The notes below the pieces were generated by a model. That model saw only the letters and a program-made list of their open reading frames with translations. It had not been told where the DNA came from and did no database searches. The translations under genes were made by a program, and so were the position numbers. Below, in pieces: positions 43,631-52,713 of a stretch of 64,000 bases of DNA (position 1 is the stretch's first letter; each line of letters opens with the position of its first letter). Source of the DNA: Microbacteriaceae bacterium VKM Ac-2855 (GTDB lineage: Bacteria; Actinomycetota; Actinomycetes; Actinomycetales; Microbacteriaceae); the NCBI GenBank assembly GCA_013204985.1, contig JABMLG010000005.1, forward strand, positions 306,975 to 370,974, in the 5' to 3' direction.

Positions 43631-46456
43631 GTGAAGCAACATCATCCGGCTCCCGCGAAGAAGCCTTCTTCTCCACCCCCTGTGCCCGGCACTTCGGAAG
43701 CGATGGACGGAGGGCTCGTCTCGATGCGACCACCGCTGCGGGAGCCCCTGCTGCGGCGTAGACGGTTGATCGATGCCGGGCCGATCGGCTGGGTGCCTCT
43801 GACCGTCATCCAGGCGGGCATCGGCGCCGGCAAGACCGTCGCTGCCGCTCACATCGCCGATGAGCAGGCCGGTTCGGGGATTCCTGTGGTCTGGGGCGAG
43901 CTGAACGATCGAGAATTCACCGAGGCGGGCGAGTTCTGGACCTGGCTCGGAGTACTCCTGCAGCGCGCCGGGGCGGCACCGTCAGTCGGCGCCTCGGACG
44001 CCACGTCGGCCGACGCCCGCGCCATCGCGCTGACGATCGCCCGTTCGGCCGGTCCCTTCGTGCTGGTCCTCGATGGTTTCGACGCTTCGCGTCTTCCCGA
44101 CGTCGCCGAGTCGCTGCTGCGCGCCGTCGAGACACTTCCCGCTGTACGGCTCGTGGTCTCGGGACGGGATCTCGGATTGCTGGCCCTCCCGATCGTGCGA
44201 AGCCGCGTCCCGGTGATCGTCCTCGACGGCTCTGCGCTCGCGTTCACCGCGCAGGAGTTCGCTGAGCTGCTCTCGTTGCGCTCGCCGGCCTGGAGCGAAG
44301 ACCGGCGCGCCGAGGCGATTCGCGGTTTCGAGCGGATCGAGGACGGCTGGCCTCTCGCGATGACCTACCTGCTGAACGAATGGGACCAGCACCCTGACAA
44401 GCCGTGCGATGCGCTCGCCCGGGAGTTCCTCCCCGGATTCGCCGACGACCTGCTGCGTACGCACACCCCTCTCTGGGCAACGGGCGACGGCTCTCCCGAG
44501 GCCGCTCAGGCGGAGGAGGTGCTGCGGATCATCAGCTATTTCATCGAGGTCTCGGCCGAGATGATCCCGCCACTGTTCCCCGTCACTCCCGAACAGGCGG
44601 GCCGGCTCCTCGCCCGGTTGGCCGCGATCGGCATCCTGCGTCGTCGTCGAGACCGTGAAGGGATCCTCTGGTACGGCCATCATCCGATCATCGCCGCACG
44701 GATACAGACCGCCGAGCACCGCACCGGCACCGTCGGGGCTCGAGACCAGCGCCGCACCGCGATGGCCCTCGCCCTCGCCGAATCCCACCCTCAGCAGGCA
44801 CAGCGCGCCGCGCTGGCCGCCCAGGACTGGCGGCTGCTCGAATCGTTGCTCGCCCGCCACCTCAGTGAAGAGTTGCTCACCGTCGACTCGTGGCTGTCGA
44901 TCGAGCCGGAACGCATCCCCGATCTGCTGCGCCCTCGGCTGCCGCTCGTTCGCCTGCTGAGTCTGATGGACGACTATCAGCATCCGCGAGGGCGGGGCCA
45001 GGCGCTGCGCCGCAGCCTGCAGACTCTCGTGCGCAACGGCGAGGATCCACCGGACCTCGACCCGCTGCTGGCCATGTCCACGCTCTTCGCGGCGATGGTC
45101 GCGGCACGCCTGAGCGGCGACGAGCCTGCGGTGCGGACGATGCTATCGGCGCTGGAGGGCGCCTTCGAAGCGCTTCCGGACGAGATCGCGGCGACATCCC
45201 GCACGACCGTCACTTCCATGATGATCCAGGTGGTGCTCACACTGATCTATCTGGAGGAATGGGACGCGGCGGAGGCCCGCCTGGCGCAGCTCTGGAACCG
45301 TTCCGACCGGCTCGACGAGTACCTGAACGCTCGGATCGCGGGTCTGCGCTGTGCCGTCTCGGTCATCCGAGGCGACATCGTCTCCGCACGAAAGCACCTG
45401 CACGAGGGCGAGCGACTTCTCGCCCTCAACCCCTACCTGATGCGCTCAGCAGGCGACAACTACCGTTTCGCGTCGGGGGTGGTGCTGATGGAGAGCGGAG
45501 ACACGACGGCAGCGCGCCGCGCCTTCGGCGATATCCTCTCGCGAAAACAGCTCAACGAGCCCTGGGTGGCCCGCACGTGGGTGCTCGTGCAGCTCTGCCG
45601 CGCGGAGGACGGGGCCGACTCCGCCTACGACCTGTGCCTGCAGCTGCTCGAAGCCTCGCGATCGACCGGCACGGCGATGCCCAGCAACCGCCGGTTGCTC
45701 CGGAACCTTCGCGCGAGCCTGGAGTGGCAGACCGGTCGCGGCGTCCACGCCTCCGGGCGCAGGATCGGCGGCGACCTCTCCTTCGGCTATCGGGCGATGG
45801 ATCGAGGCGACCTCACCGGGGCCGCGGCGGTCGCCTCAGGTGTTGCCTTCGAAGCCCAGCGAGGCGGACACCACCGGGTCCGAGTCGAAGCGCTCCTCCT
45901 GCTCGCCGAGGTCGAACGGGCACAGCAGAGCCCCGCCGCCGCGCAGACCCGCGCCCAGGCCGAGCAGCTGCTGGAGCGCTACGGCATGTCCCGGCTGCCT
46001 CTCCTCACCCTCCCGGATCCGGCCCGGCGCGACACGGCGCCGCAACCGATCGTCCCGCTGAGCAAAGGCGAGATCGCGGTTCTGCGGCAGATCTCGGAGT
46101 CGGGAACCGCGGCAGCGACCGCCACGGCGATGGGACTCAGTGTGCACACCATTCGAGACCACCTCAAAGCGATCTATCGGAAGCTCGGTGTGGGCCGACG
46201 CGCAGAGGCGCTCGTCGCGGCGGCGCGCCTCGGCCTCATCCTCCGGCCCTCGGACGCCGTCGAGGGCACTGCGTCCTCGCCTCCGGCGAGTCCTGGCGCG
46301 AAGATCACCGACGCTGAGCATCCGGCCGCCAACCGAGTTCTGCGCCCCGCCGACCGGCCTCGCTCTGCGGCGATCGCGTCCGCGTCCCGCGTCGGGGCTG
46401 GATCGAACCGCGCCGGGTTCCGTGGGGGCCCGCTGACGAGGAATCAGACCTTCTGA
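43631..46456 (+). CDS. LuxR-type LAL (MalT-like) transcriptional regulator
   Basis: A 941-residue signal-transduction ATPase. P-loop AGIGAGKT is near residue 70, Walker B FVLVLDGFD near 148, and then a STAND-type helical arm. A TPR-like region covers ~430-800. The C-terminal LuxR helix-turn-helix reads LSKGEIAVLRQIS, ATAMGLSVHTIRDHLKAIYRKLGV. A ~70-residue disordered tail follows the HTH, which is unusual because the HTH is normally terminal. The start is GTG 43631, behind AGGAGG; ATG 43604 is an alternative. It probably controls the divergent surface gene. Confidence 0.9.
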   Translation: MKQHHPAPAKKPSSPPPVPGTSEAMDGGLVSMRPPLREPLLRRRRLIDAGPIGWVPLTVIQAGIGAGKTVAAAHIADEQAGSGIPVVWGELNDREFTEAGEFWTWLGVLLQRAGAAPSVGASDATSADARAIALTIARSAGPFVLVLDGFDASRLPDVAESLLRAVETLPAVRLVVSGRDLGLLALPIVRSRVPVIVLDGSALAFTAQEFAELLSLRSPAWSEDRRAEAIRGFERIEDGWPLAMTYLLNEWDQHPDKPCDALAREFLPGFADDLLRTHTPLWATGDGSPEAAQAEEVLRIISYFIEVSAEMIPPLFPVTPEQAGRLLARLAAIGILRRRRDREGILWYGHHPIIAARIQTAEHRTGTVGARDQRRTAMALALAESHPQQAQRAALAAQDWRLLESLLARHLSEELLTVDSWLSIEPERIPDLLRPRLPLVRLLSLMDDYQHPRGRGQALRRSLQTLVRNGEDPPDLDPLLAMSTLFAAMVAARLSGDEPAVRTMLSALEGAFEALPDEIAATSRTTVTSMMIQVVLTLIYLEEWDAAEARLAQLWNRSDRLDEYLNARIAGLRCAVSVIRGDIVSARKHLHEGERLLALNPYLMRSAGDNYRFASGVVLMESGDTTAARRAFGDILSRKQLNEPWVARTWVLVQLCRAEDGADSAYDLCLQLLEASRSTGTAMPSNRRLLRNLRASLEWQTGRGVHASGRRIGGDLSFGYRAMDRGDLTGAAAVASGVAFEAQRGGHHRVRVEALLLLAEVERAQQSPAAAQTRAQAEQLLERYGMSRLPLLTLPDPARRDTAPQPIVPLSKGEIAVLRQISESGTAAATATAMGLSVHTIRDHLKAIYRKLGVGRRAEALVAAARLGLILRPSDAVEGTASSPPASPGAKITDAEHPAANRVLRPADRPRSAAIASASRVGAGSNRAGFRGGPLTRNQTF

Positions 46457-46483
46457 GGCGTCTCGGGGTCGTGCTCGGAAAAG

Positions 46484-46655
46484 GGAATCTTGTTCGCGAA
46501 GCGGCGCGCAGAAAAGGGAATCTTGTTCGCGAAGCGGTGCGCCCCGTCGCGAAGCGGTGTGCAGAAAGAGGGAATCTCGTTCGCGAAGCGGTGCGCCCCG
46601 TCGCGAAGCGGCGGGCAGAGGAAAAGGAATCTTGTTCGCGAAGCGAACAAGATTC
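46484..46655. repeat. Tandem repeat ending in a perfect 13-bp hairpin
   Basis: GGAATCTTGTTCGCGAAGCG or a one-base variant occurs at 46484, 46517, 46571 and 46626. The last copy continues into its own inverse, GAATCTTGTTCGC-GAA-GCGAACAAGATTC (46627-46655). It may be the LAL gene terminator, with the upstream copies derived from its left arm. Part of the gap between the regulator and the two-component system. Confidence 0.8.
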
Positions 46656-46668
46656 AGGCTGACATCAG
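46653..46668 (+). promoter_or_regulatory. Putative response-regulator site TTCAG-N6-ATCAG
   Basis: TTCAGGCTGACATCAG has two half-sites 11 bp apart. About 15 bp downstream is GTGCGACACTGAC. The same block (TTCAGGCTGGCTTCAG, then TTCGCGACAGTGG) occurs before the PepSY gene, pointing to shared control by the adjacent OmpR-family regulator. Confidence 0.65.
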
Positions 46669-46726
46669 AATCCGGGTGCGACACTGACGTCGCCGTTTCG
46701 ATCCGATCCCGGCGAGGAGGCCTGTC

Positions 46727-47401
46727 ATCCGCATCCTGATCGTCGACGATGAGGTCCATCTGTTGCGCGCCGTCGAGGTGGGCTTGGAGGCCGAGGGTTT
46801 CGCCGTCGATACCGCGACGAACGGCGTCGACGGGCTCTGGCTCGCGCGCGAGAACGAGTACGCCGTGATCGTGCTCGACATCATGCTGCCGGGGATGAGC
46901 GGCTACCGGATCTGCTCCGAGTTGCGTCGTGCGGAGGATTGGACGCCGGTGATCATGCTGACGGCGAAAGACGGCGACGCCGATCAGGTCGAGGCCCTCG
47001 ACACCGGCGCCGACGACTACTTGACCAAGCCGTTCTCGTTCCCGGTGCTGCTCGCGCGCCTGCGGGCGCTCATCCGTCGCGGCGGCGCCGAGCGACCGAC
47101 CGTGCTCGAAGTCGGTGATCTGCGGTTGGATCCGGCGGCGAAGCGTGTCTCGCGGGGTGGTGTGGAGATCGAGTTGACGACGCGCGAGTTCAGCGTGCTC
47201 GAGTTCCTCGTGTCGCGCGCCGGGTCGGTCGTCTCGAAGCGCGACGTGCTGGGTGCGGTGTGGGACTTCGATTTCGAGGGCGATCCGAACATCGTCGAGG
47301 TGTACATCCGGCATCTGCGCAACAAGATCGATCGGCCGTTCGATCGCCGTTCGATCGAGACGATGCGCGGTTCCGGCTACCGTTTGGTGGCGGATGCGTA
47401 A
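46727..47401 (+). CDS. OmpR-family response regulator (no canonical start codon)
   Basis: A ~224-residue response regulator. Receiver domain RILIVDDEVHLL has the acidic pair, VIVLDIMLPGMSGYR the phospho-acceptor Asp, and MLTAKD and DYLTKPFS complete the active site. A winged-helix DNA-binding domain follows (LTTREFSVLEFLVSRAGS, NIVEVYIRHLRNKID). No ATG, GTG or TTG lies in frame between an upstream TGA (46685) and TTG 46763, which would delete the first strand and acidic pocket. GAGGAGG precedes GTC 46724/ATC 46727, so initiation at ATC is proposed here. Its end overlaps the kinase gene by 8 nt. Confidence 0.9.
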   Translation: MRILIVDDEVHLLRAVEVGLEAEGFAVDTATNGVDGLWLARENEYAVIVLDIMLPGMSGYRICSELRRAEDWTPVIMLTAKDGDADQVEALDTGADDYLTKPFSFPVLLARLRALIRRGGAERPTVLEVGDLRLDPAAKRVSRGGVEIELTTREFSVLEFLVSRAGSVVSKRDVLGAVWDFDFEGDPNIVEVYIRHLRNKIDRPFDRRSIETMRGSGYRLVADA

Positions 47402-48701
47402 GCGGCTGTCGCTACGCGCGCGGATCACCGCCGTCGCGACGATCGCCGTCGCCGCGGCCGTCGTCGTGGGCGGCGCACTGTTCCTCCTGGTGCTCGGCAC
47501 CACGCTGTTCGACAGCGCGGCCACTGCGGCCGAGAACGAGGCTGATCGGTTCGAGCAGATCGTCGAGGATTCGGGCCCGAACGCGCTCGCCGACCTCGAC
47601 GGTTACGCCCAGCTCATCCGTGACGGTGCGGTGGTCGCCGCCACCGACGATCTCGAGGACGCTCCGGCGTTGCTCGCCGGTGAAGCCGACGGCGCCACCG
47701 CGCTGACGGTGCCGGGCGACGGTGACGCCCTCGTTGTTGTCACGAAGGAGTTCCACGACCAGCTCCTCGTCGCGGGGGTGGCCGACGACGGGCGCGCCGA
47801 GGCCGTCGCGACGACGGGCATTCTGCTGCTCATCGCCGTGCCTGCGGTCGTGCTCGTCGTGGGTCTCACCTGCTGGCTCGTCGTCGGTCGCGCTCTGCGA
47901 CCGGTCGAGCGGATGCGCGCGGCGGCCGATCAGGTGACCGCATCCGATCTCGATCGACGCATCGAGGTGCCCGGCACAGACGACGAGGTCGGTCGACTCG
48001 GCTCGACCTTGAACCGGATGCTGGACCGCCTCGAGGCGGCGCAGCTGCGCCAGCGCCGTTTCGTCTCGGATGCGTCGCACGAGCTGCGCTCGCCGGTCGG
48101 CTCGCTGCGGCAGAACGCCGAGATCGCCGTCACCTACCCGGGCCGCATTCCACCGGAGGAGTTCGCCGCCGTGGTCGTGGCGGAGTCGGAGCGGATGGCC
48201 GGTCTGATCGACGGGTTGCTGCTGCTCGCGCGAGCGGATGAGGACACGCTGCGGCCCGCCCTCCGCTCGGTGGACCTCGACGACCTGGCTCTGCGCGAGG
48301 TGGCGCGCCTGCGGGGCGGTGCGATCTCGGTCGACGGCCGCGGCATCGCGGCGGTGCGCGTCCGTACGGATCCGGTGCTGCTGGAGCGCGCACTGCGCAA
48401 TCTCGTCGACAATGCGGCCCGGCACGCCCGCAGCCGGATCGCAGTGTCGTCGGCCGTCGTCAACGGTGTGGCCGTGCTGGCCGTGGACGATGACGGGGCC
48501 GGGGTCCCCGTCGATGAGCGCGAGCGCATCTTCGACCGCTTCGTGCGCCTCGACGAGTCGCGGGCCCGCGACGCCGGCGGTTCCGGACTCGGTCTCGCGA
48601 TCGTGGCGGGGGTGATGACGGCGCTGGGCGGATCCGTGCACGTGAGCGATAGCGCGCTGGGCGGTGCGCGTTTCGAGTTGCGTCTCGACGGCGTGGAGTG
48701 A
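47394..48701 (+). CDS. Sensor histidine kinase, partner of the OmpR regulator
   Basis: A 435-residue membrane kinase. The first helix is at ~12-36 and a ~120-residue extracytoplasmic sensor domain rich in Asp/Ala follows. Then come a second helix (~140-163), HAMP (GRALRPVERMRAAADQVTAS), H-box DASHELRSPVGSLR, N-box NLVDNAARHA, and G-boxes DDDGAGVP and GGSGLGLAI. ATG 47394 overlaps the regulator stop. The layout resembles sensors controlling PepSY or envelope functions. Confidence 0.95.
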   Translation: MRKRLSLRARITAVATIAVAAAVVVGGALFLLVLGTTLFDSAATAAENEADRFEQIVEDSGPNALADLDGYAQLIRDGAVVAATDDLEDAPALLAGEADGATALTVPGDGDALVVVTKEFHDQLLVAGVADDGRAEAVATTGILLLIAVPAVVLVVGLTCWLVVGRALRPVERMRAAADQVTASDLDRRIEVPGTDDEVGRLGSTLNRMLDRLEAAQLRQRRFVSDASHELRSPVGSLRQNAEIAVTYPGRIPPEEFAAVVVAESERMAGLIDGLLLLARADEDTLRPALRSVDLDDLALREVARLRGGAISVDGRGIAAVRVRTDPVLLERALRNLVDNAARHARSRIAVSSAVVNGVAVLAVDDDGAGVPVDERERIFDRFVRLDESRARDAGGSGLGLAIVAGVMTALGGSVHVSDSALGGARFELRLDGVE

Positions 48702-48702
48702 T

Positions 48703-48718
48703 TTCAGGCTGGCTTCAG
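48703..48718 (+). promoter_or_regulatory. Putative response-regulator site TTCAG-N6-TTCAG
   Basis: TTCAGGCTGGCTTCAG has perfect half-sites 11 bp apart, 68-83 bp before the PepSY start. It matches the site before the two-component genes and is followed by a similar GCGACAGTGGGATCC block at the -10 position. Confidence 0.7.
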
Positions 48719-48785
48719 CGCCCGTTCGCGACAGTGGGATCCATCGCCGGAACTCCGGCGCACCCCCATTCGTGAGGAGCACCCC

Positions 48786-49394
48786 ATGCGCAAGAAGACC
48801 CTGATCATCGCCGGTTCCGTCGCGGCGGCCGCGCTCGTTCTCGGCGGCACCGGCATCGCGTTCGCCGCCACCGATGGCTTCGAACGTTCCGATCGCCTCA
48901 GCGGTTCCGACCTCGACCGCGCGTCGGAAGCGGCGCTCGCCGAGATCGGCGGTGGCACCGTGACGAGCGCGGAGCGCGACGACGACGCGATCAGCGCGTA
49001 CGAACTCGATCTGACCGGTACCGACGGTGCGGAGTACGAGGTGCGGCTCGACTCCGACTTCGCGGTGCTGGTGGTGAAGCGTGACGACGACCGAGCGGCG
49101 GGCGCGGATGACCGCGTTTCGGACGACCGCAGCTCGGGCGCCACCGTTCCCTCCGCCGGATCCTCCGCCGGAGCGTCAGCCGGACCCTCCGCCGATCCCG
49201 ACGACCTGACCGGCACCGAGCTCGAGCAGGCCTCCGCCGCCGCTCTCGCCGCGACGGGTGGCGGAACGGTCGCCGAGGCGGAGCGCAGCGACGACGCCGA
49301 CCACCGTTACGAGGTCGAGGTGACGCTGGCCGACGGCACCGATGTCGATGTCGAACTCGACGACGCGTTCTCCGTCGTCCGCACCGACCGCTGA
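48786..49394 (+). CDS. Exported protein with two PepSY-like repeats
   Basis: A 202-residue secreted or membrane-anchored protein. It has signal peptide RKKTLIIAGSVAAAALVLGG ending FAA. Two repeated domains follow, each with GSDLDRASEAAL / GTELEQASAAAL and an EVxLD strand, typical of PepSY, joined by a Ser/Ala/Gly linker. PepSY proteins inhibit peptidases or sense envelope state. Its promoter site suggests it is the main target of the upstream two-component system. Confidence 0.88.
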   Translation: MRKKTLIIAGSVAAAALVLGGTGIAFAATDGFERSDRLSGSDLDRASEAALAEIGGGTVTSAERDDDAISAYELDLTGTDGAEYEVRLDSDFAVLVVKRDDDRAAGADDRVSDDRSSGATVPSAGSSAGASAGPSADPDDLTGTELEQASAAALAATGGGTVAEAERSDDADHRYEVEVTLADGTDVDVELDDAFSVVRTDR

Positions 49395-49550
49395 GGCGCC
49401 GAGCATCCGTTGATCGTGTCGGAGGGGCACTTCGGACGAATGTCGCACGAAGTATCGACGGATGTCTCTGCCGCGGTCGCGAGCTGGACCGTAACGTCGC
49501 CCTCGCACAGATCCGCACCGCACGGATCATTCGAGCGTGAGGAATCAGCC

Positions 49551-50270
49551 ATGTCGGACAAGCCCACCATCGTCCTCGTCCACGGCGCGTTCGCCGACGC
49601 CGCGAGCTGGGCGCCGGTGACCCTGCGACTGCTGGGCGCCGGCTACGACGTCCGCGTACCGCCCGTCTTCAACCGCAGCCTGATCGGCGACTCCGCCTAC
49701 ATCCGCTCGTTCGTCGAGCAGATCGACGGCCCGGTGCTGTTGGCCGGTCACTCGTACGGGGGTGCGGTGATCACCGTCGCCGGGGTCGCGGAGAACGTCA
49801 TCGGCCTCGTCTACGTCGCCGGGTACGCTCTCGACGAGGGCGAGAGTCTCGGCGCACTGCAGGGCGGCTTCCCCGACTCCGATCTCGCGGCCAACCTGGT
49901 CTACTCGCCGTACCCGATCGCGGGCGCCGAGCCCGGCACGGATGTCTCGGTGAAGGTCGACGCGTTCCCGGCCGTGTTCGCGGCGGGGGTGCCGGAGGAT
50001 GAAGCGCGCGTGCTCGCCGTATCGCAGAGGCCGCTGTCGGCCGTCGCCTTCGGCGAGAACGCCCCGGTCGCAGCCTGGAAGACCACGCCCGGCTTCGGCA
50101 TCGTCTCGAGCGCCGACCACACCATCAATCCGGATGTGGAACGCTTCGGCTACACCCGCGCCGGGCTCCGCCGGGTCATCGAGATCGACGCGCCGCACCT
50201 GGTGATGCAGACGCATCCGGCCGAGGTCGCCGCCTTCATCATGGAAGCGGTCGACGCGCTGACGGAGTAG
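49551..50270 (+). CDS. Alpha/beta hydrolase (small esterase type)
   Basis: A 239-residue alpha/beta hydrolase with oxyanion motif LVHGAFADAASW, nucleophile elbow LLAGHSYGGAVI (Ser ~66) and late His in IDAPHLVMQTHP (~222). It belongs to the common plant-methylesterase/EstA-like group. ATG 49551 follows GAGGAA. Substrate unknown. Confidence 0.9.
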   Translation: MSDKPTIVLVHGAFADAASWAPVTLRLLGAGYDVRVPPVFNRSLIGDSAYIRSFVEQIDGPVLLAGHSYGGAVITVAGVAENVIGLVYVAGYALDEGESLGALQGGFPDSDLAANLVYSPYPIAGAEPGTDVSVKVDAFPAVFAAGVPEDEARVLAVSQRPLSAVAFGENAPVAAWKTTPGFGIVSSADHTINPDVERFGYTRAGLRRVIEIDAPHLVMQTHPAEVAAFIMEAVDALTE

Positions 50271-50353
50271 CCCCCATCGGTCCGCCGCTCGATCAGCGCG
50301 CCGCCGTGCCCGGCTAGGGTTGATGGGCCCCTCCCGCTTCGACCCAGGAACCC

Positions 50354-51547
50354 GTGGACGCTCCCAAATTCCCGTGGGTCGGCCTGCTCACGCTCGCCGG
50401 CGCCATCTTCGTATCCGTTTCGAGCGAATTCCTGCCGACCGGCCTGATCCCCGAGATGTCGCGCGATCTCGGGGTGAGCATCTCGCTCACCGGCCAGCTG
50501 GTCACGATCTTCGCGGCGACGGTCGTGGTGGCGACGACCCCGCTCTCGATCCTCACGCAGCGTTTCTCACGCAAGTCGCTGGTGATCGTGGTGCTGTGCG
50601 TCATCGCCACGGCGAACATCCTGGCCGCGTTGGCGCCCACGTTCGAATTGCTGGTGGGCGCGCGGATCCTCGGCGGCCTCGCGCACGGACTGTTCTGGGC
50701 CGTCGTCGGCGCGTACGCCGCCCACCTCGTGCCCCTGGCCCAACTCGGCCGCGCCACCGCGATCACCGCCGGCGGAGGATCCGCCGCGTTCGTGCTCGGG
50801 GTCCCCGTGAGCACGGCGCTCGGGCACGCGTTCGGCTGGCGCGTCGCCTTCGCGATCTTCGCCGGAATGGTGATCGTCCTGGCGCTGGTGGTGGTGCGCT
50901 TCCTGCCCGCCGTCGACCACCGGGTGCCGCTGCGAACAGGAGAGATCGCTCTGCCGATCCGGCGCGATCCGAGCCTGCCGCGCGTCATAGCACTCTGCGT
51001 GGTCATCCTGCTCGTCCTGATCGGGCAGAACACGCTCTCCACGTACATCACGCCGTGGCTCGAGGAAGCGTCGTTCGACCCGGGCGCCATCCCGCTCATC
51101 CTGTTCCTCTTCGGTGGCGCCGGTGCGGTGGGCCTCGTCGTCGCCGGATTCACGACCGACCGCTTTCCGAAACGCGCGTTCGTCGTCGCCGTCATCGCCG
51201 TGACGATCGCGCTCGCCGTGCTCGCCTCCGCCGCCGGTGCCGGGGCGGCGGCGCTGGTGATCGTCGCCGCGATCGCCTGGAACATCTCGTTCGGTGGTAT
51301 CCCCGCGATGCTGCAGACGCGGATGCTCGCGACGGCGTCGGTGCAGGCGCGCGGCCTCGCGGCCGCCCTGCAGACCACCGCGTTCAACGTGGGGATCGGT
51401 GGCGGTGCGATCGTCGGTGGCATCGTGATCGAGAGCATCGGCCTCGCGGCGCTCCCGTGGATCGCGATCGGGATCGTTCTGCTGGGTCTCGTGACCAGCC
51501 TCGCGATCGACGCGCGCTCCGCCGTCATCGCGCGTCGCGCATCCTGA
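50354..51547 (+). CDS. MFS efflux transporter (DHA1 family)
   Basis: A 397-residue, 12-helix MFS permease. Loop 2-3 carries LTQRFSRKSLVI (motif A position) and motif C-like GGSAAFVLGVPVSTALG appears in helix 5, typical of drug:H+ antiporters or sugar efflux proteins. The start is GTG 50354. It precedes the LacI gene by 116 bp and might be read through into it. Substrate unknown. Confidence 0.9.
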   Translation: MDAPKFPWVGLLTLAGAIFVSVSSEFLPTGLIPEMSRDLGVSISLTGQLVTIFAATVVVATTPLSILTQRFSRKSLVIVVLCVIATANILAALAPTFELLVGARILGGLAHGLFWAVVGAYAAHLVPLAQLGRATAITAGGGSAAFVLGVPVSTALGHAFGWRVAFAIFAGMVIVLALVVVRFLPAVDHRVPLRTGEIALPIRRDPSLPRVIALCVVILLVLIGQNTLSTYITPWLEEASFDPGAIPLILFLFGGAGAVGLVVAGFTTDRFPKRAFVVAVIAVTIALAVLASAAGAGAAALVIVAAIAWNISFGGIPAMLQTRMLATASVQARGLAAALQTTAFNVGIGGGAIVGGIVIESIGLAALPWIAIGIVLLGLVTSLAIDARSAVIARRAS

Positions 51548-51580
51548 GTCCGGGCACTTCGACCTGCCGGACGGGGTTCG

Positions 51581-51596
51581 GGGCTAGCGCTTTCCC
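51581..51596. promoter_or_regulatory. LacI-type operator before the LacI gene
   Basis: GGGCTAGCGCTTTCCC (inverse GGGAAAGCGCTAGCCC) matches the site before the sugar operon (GGGAAAACGCTTGCCC) at 14 of 16 bases. It lies 68 bp before the regulator start, consistent with autoregulation. Confidence 0.75.
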
Positions 51597-51663
51597 ACGC
51601 GTGGAGCCCGCGTGGCAGAATGACCACCACGATCCGGGCGCCGGCCCGACTGAGGAGTGACCC

Positions 51664-52713
51664 ATGGCTTCGAAGAACCGCACTCCGGCCGTCACGCTGC
51701 ACGACGTCGCCCGCGAATCCGGCGTCTCGCTCGCCACCGCGTCCCGAACCCTCAACGGCAGCGCGCGCAAGGTCAACGATGCGTACCGCGAGCGGGTACT
51801 CGCCGCAGCGGCGAAGCTCGGTTACTCGACGAACCTCTCCGCTCAGGCGGTGGCGAAAGGCGCCACGTCGACAGTCGCCCTGCTCGTCAGCGACATTGCC
51901 GACCCGTACTTCTCCAGCATCGCCTCGGGTGTGATCGCCGCGTCGGAGGCCGCCGGACTCGTCGTGACGATCGCGGTGACCCACGGTGACCCGGCCCGCG
52001 AGCTCGAGCTGGTCAGGGCCCTGCGCGGCGGACGCCCCCGCGTGATGATGCTCGCCGGTAGCCGCTTCGCCGACGACGTTTCCGGGGCTGCATTGGCCAC
52101 CGAGCTCGAATCGTTCGAGCGGACCGGCGGACGGGTGGTCATGTTGACGCAGAGTTCGCTGCCGTTCCCGGCCGTGCACCTCGACAACCGGGCCGGCGCG
52201 CGCGCGCTCGCCGAGGAGCTCGTGGGCTTGGGCTACCGCAGCTTCGCCGTTGTGCACGGTCCGGCCGCTCTGCACACCTCGGCGGACCGCGTCCGGGGCT
52301 TCCGCGAGGGTCTGGCAGCGCACGGAGTGGAGCTCGACCCGGCGCTGTCGATCGAGTCCGCCTTCACGCGTGACGGTGGCTACGAGGCGACCGTGCGCCT
52401 CCTCGAATCGCATGGCGACGATATCGACCTCGTCTTCGCGGTCAACGACGTGATGGCGATCGGCGCTTCGTCGGCGCTGCGCGATCACGGGGTCGAGCCC
52501 GGCAGCGGGATCGGCGTGGCGGGCTTCGACGACATCCCGTCGGTTCGCGACGTGAATCCGGCGGTCACCACCGTCGCCGTGCCACTCGCCGACATCGGCA
52601 GCCGCGCGATCGCGATGGCCCTCGATGAGGATGCCGACTCCGATGCGTCCGTGCTGGTGCCGACCTCGGTCGTCGTGCGTCGGAGCACACCCCGGCGCGC
52701 ACCCGAGCGCTGA
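51664..52713 (+). CDS. LacI-family transcriptional regulator
   Basis: A 349-residue regulator with HTH VTLHDVARESGVSLATASRTL at residues ~9-29 and a periplasmic-binding-protein-like ligand domain (DIADPYFSSIASGV, FAVNDVMAIGASSAL, GVAGFDDIP). It likely represses its own gene and the sugar operon that follows, via shared GGGAAA-type operators. The inducer is probably a sugar or polyol processed by that operon. Confidence 0.95.
   Translation: MASKNRTPAVTLHDVARESGVSLATASRTLNGSARKVNDAYRERVLAAAAKLGYSTNLSAQAVAKGATSTVALLVSDIADPYFSSIASGVIAASEAAGLVVTIAVTHGDPARELELVRALRGGRPRVMMLAGSRFADDVSGAALATELESFERTGGRVVMLTQSSLPFPAVHLDNRAGARALAEELVGLGYRSFAVVHGPAALHTSADRVRGFREGLAAHGVELDPALSIESAFTRDGGYEATVRLLESHGDDIDLVFAVNDVMAIGASSALRDHGVEPGSGIGVAGFDDIPSVRDVNPAVTTVAVPLADIGSRAIAMALDEDADSDASVLVPTSVVVRRSTPRRAPER

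Noticed and set aside
46763..46765. TTG start for the response regulator
   Set aside because: It would remove the first strand and the acidic pocket residues needed for phosphorylation.
45836..47524. Minus-strand 562-residue open frame
   Set aside because: It lies antisense to the regulator and two-component genes and has no coherent protein features.
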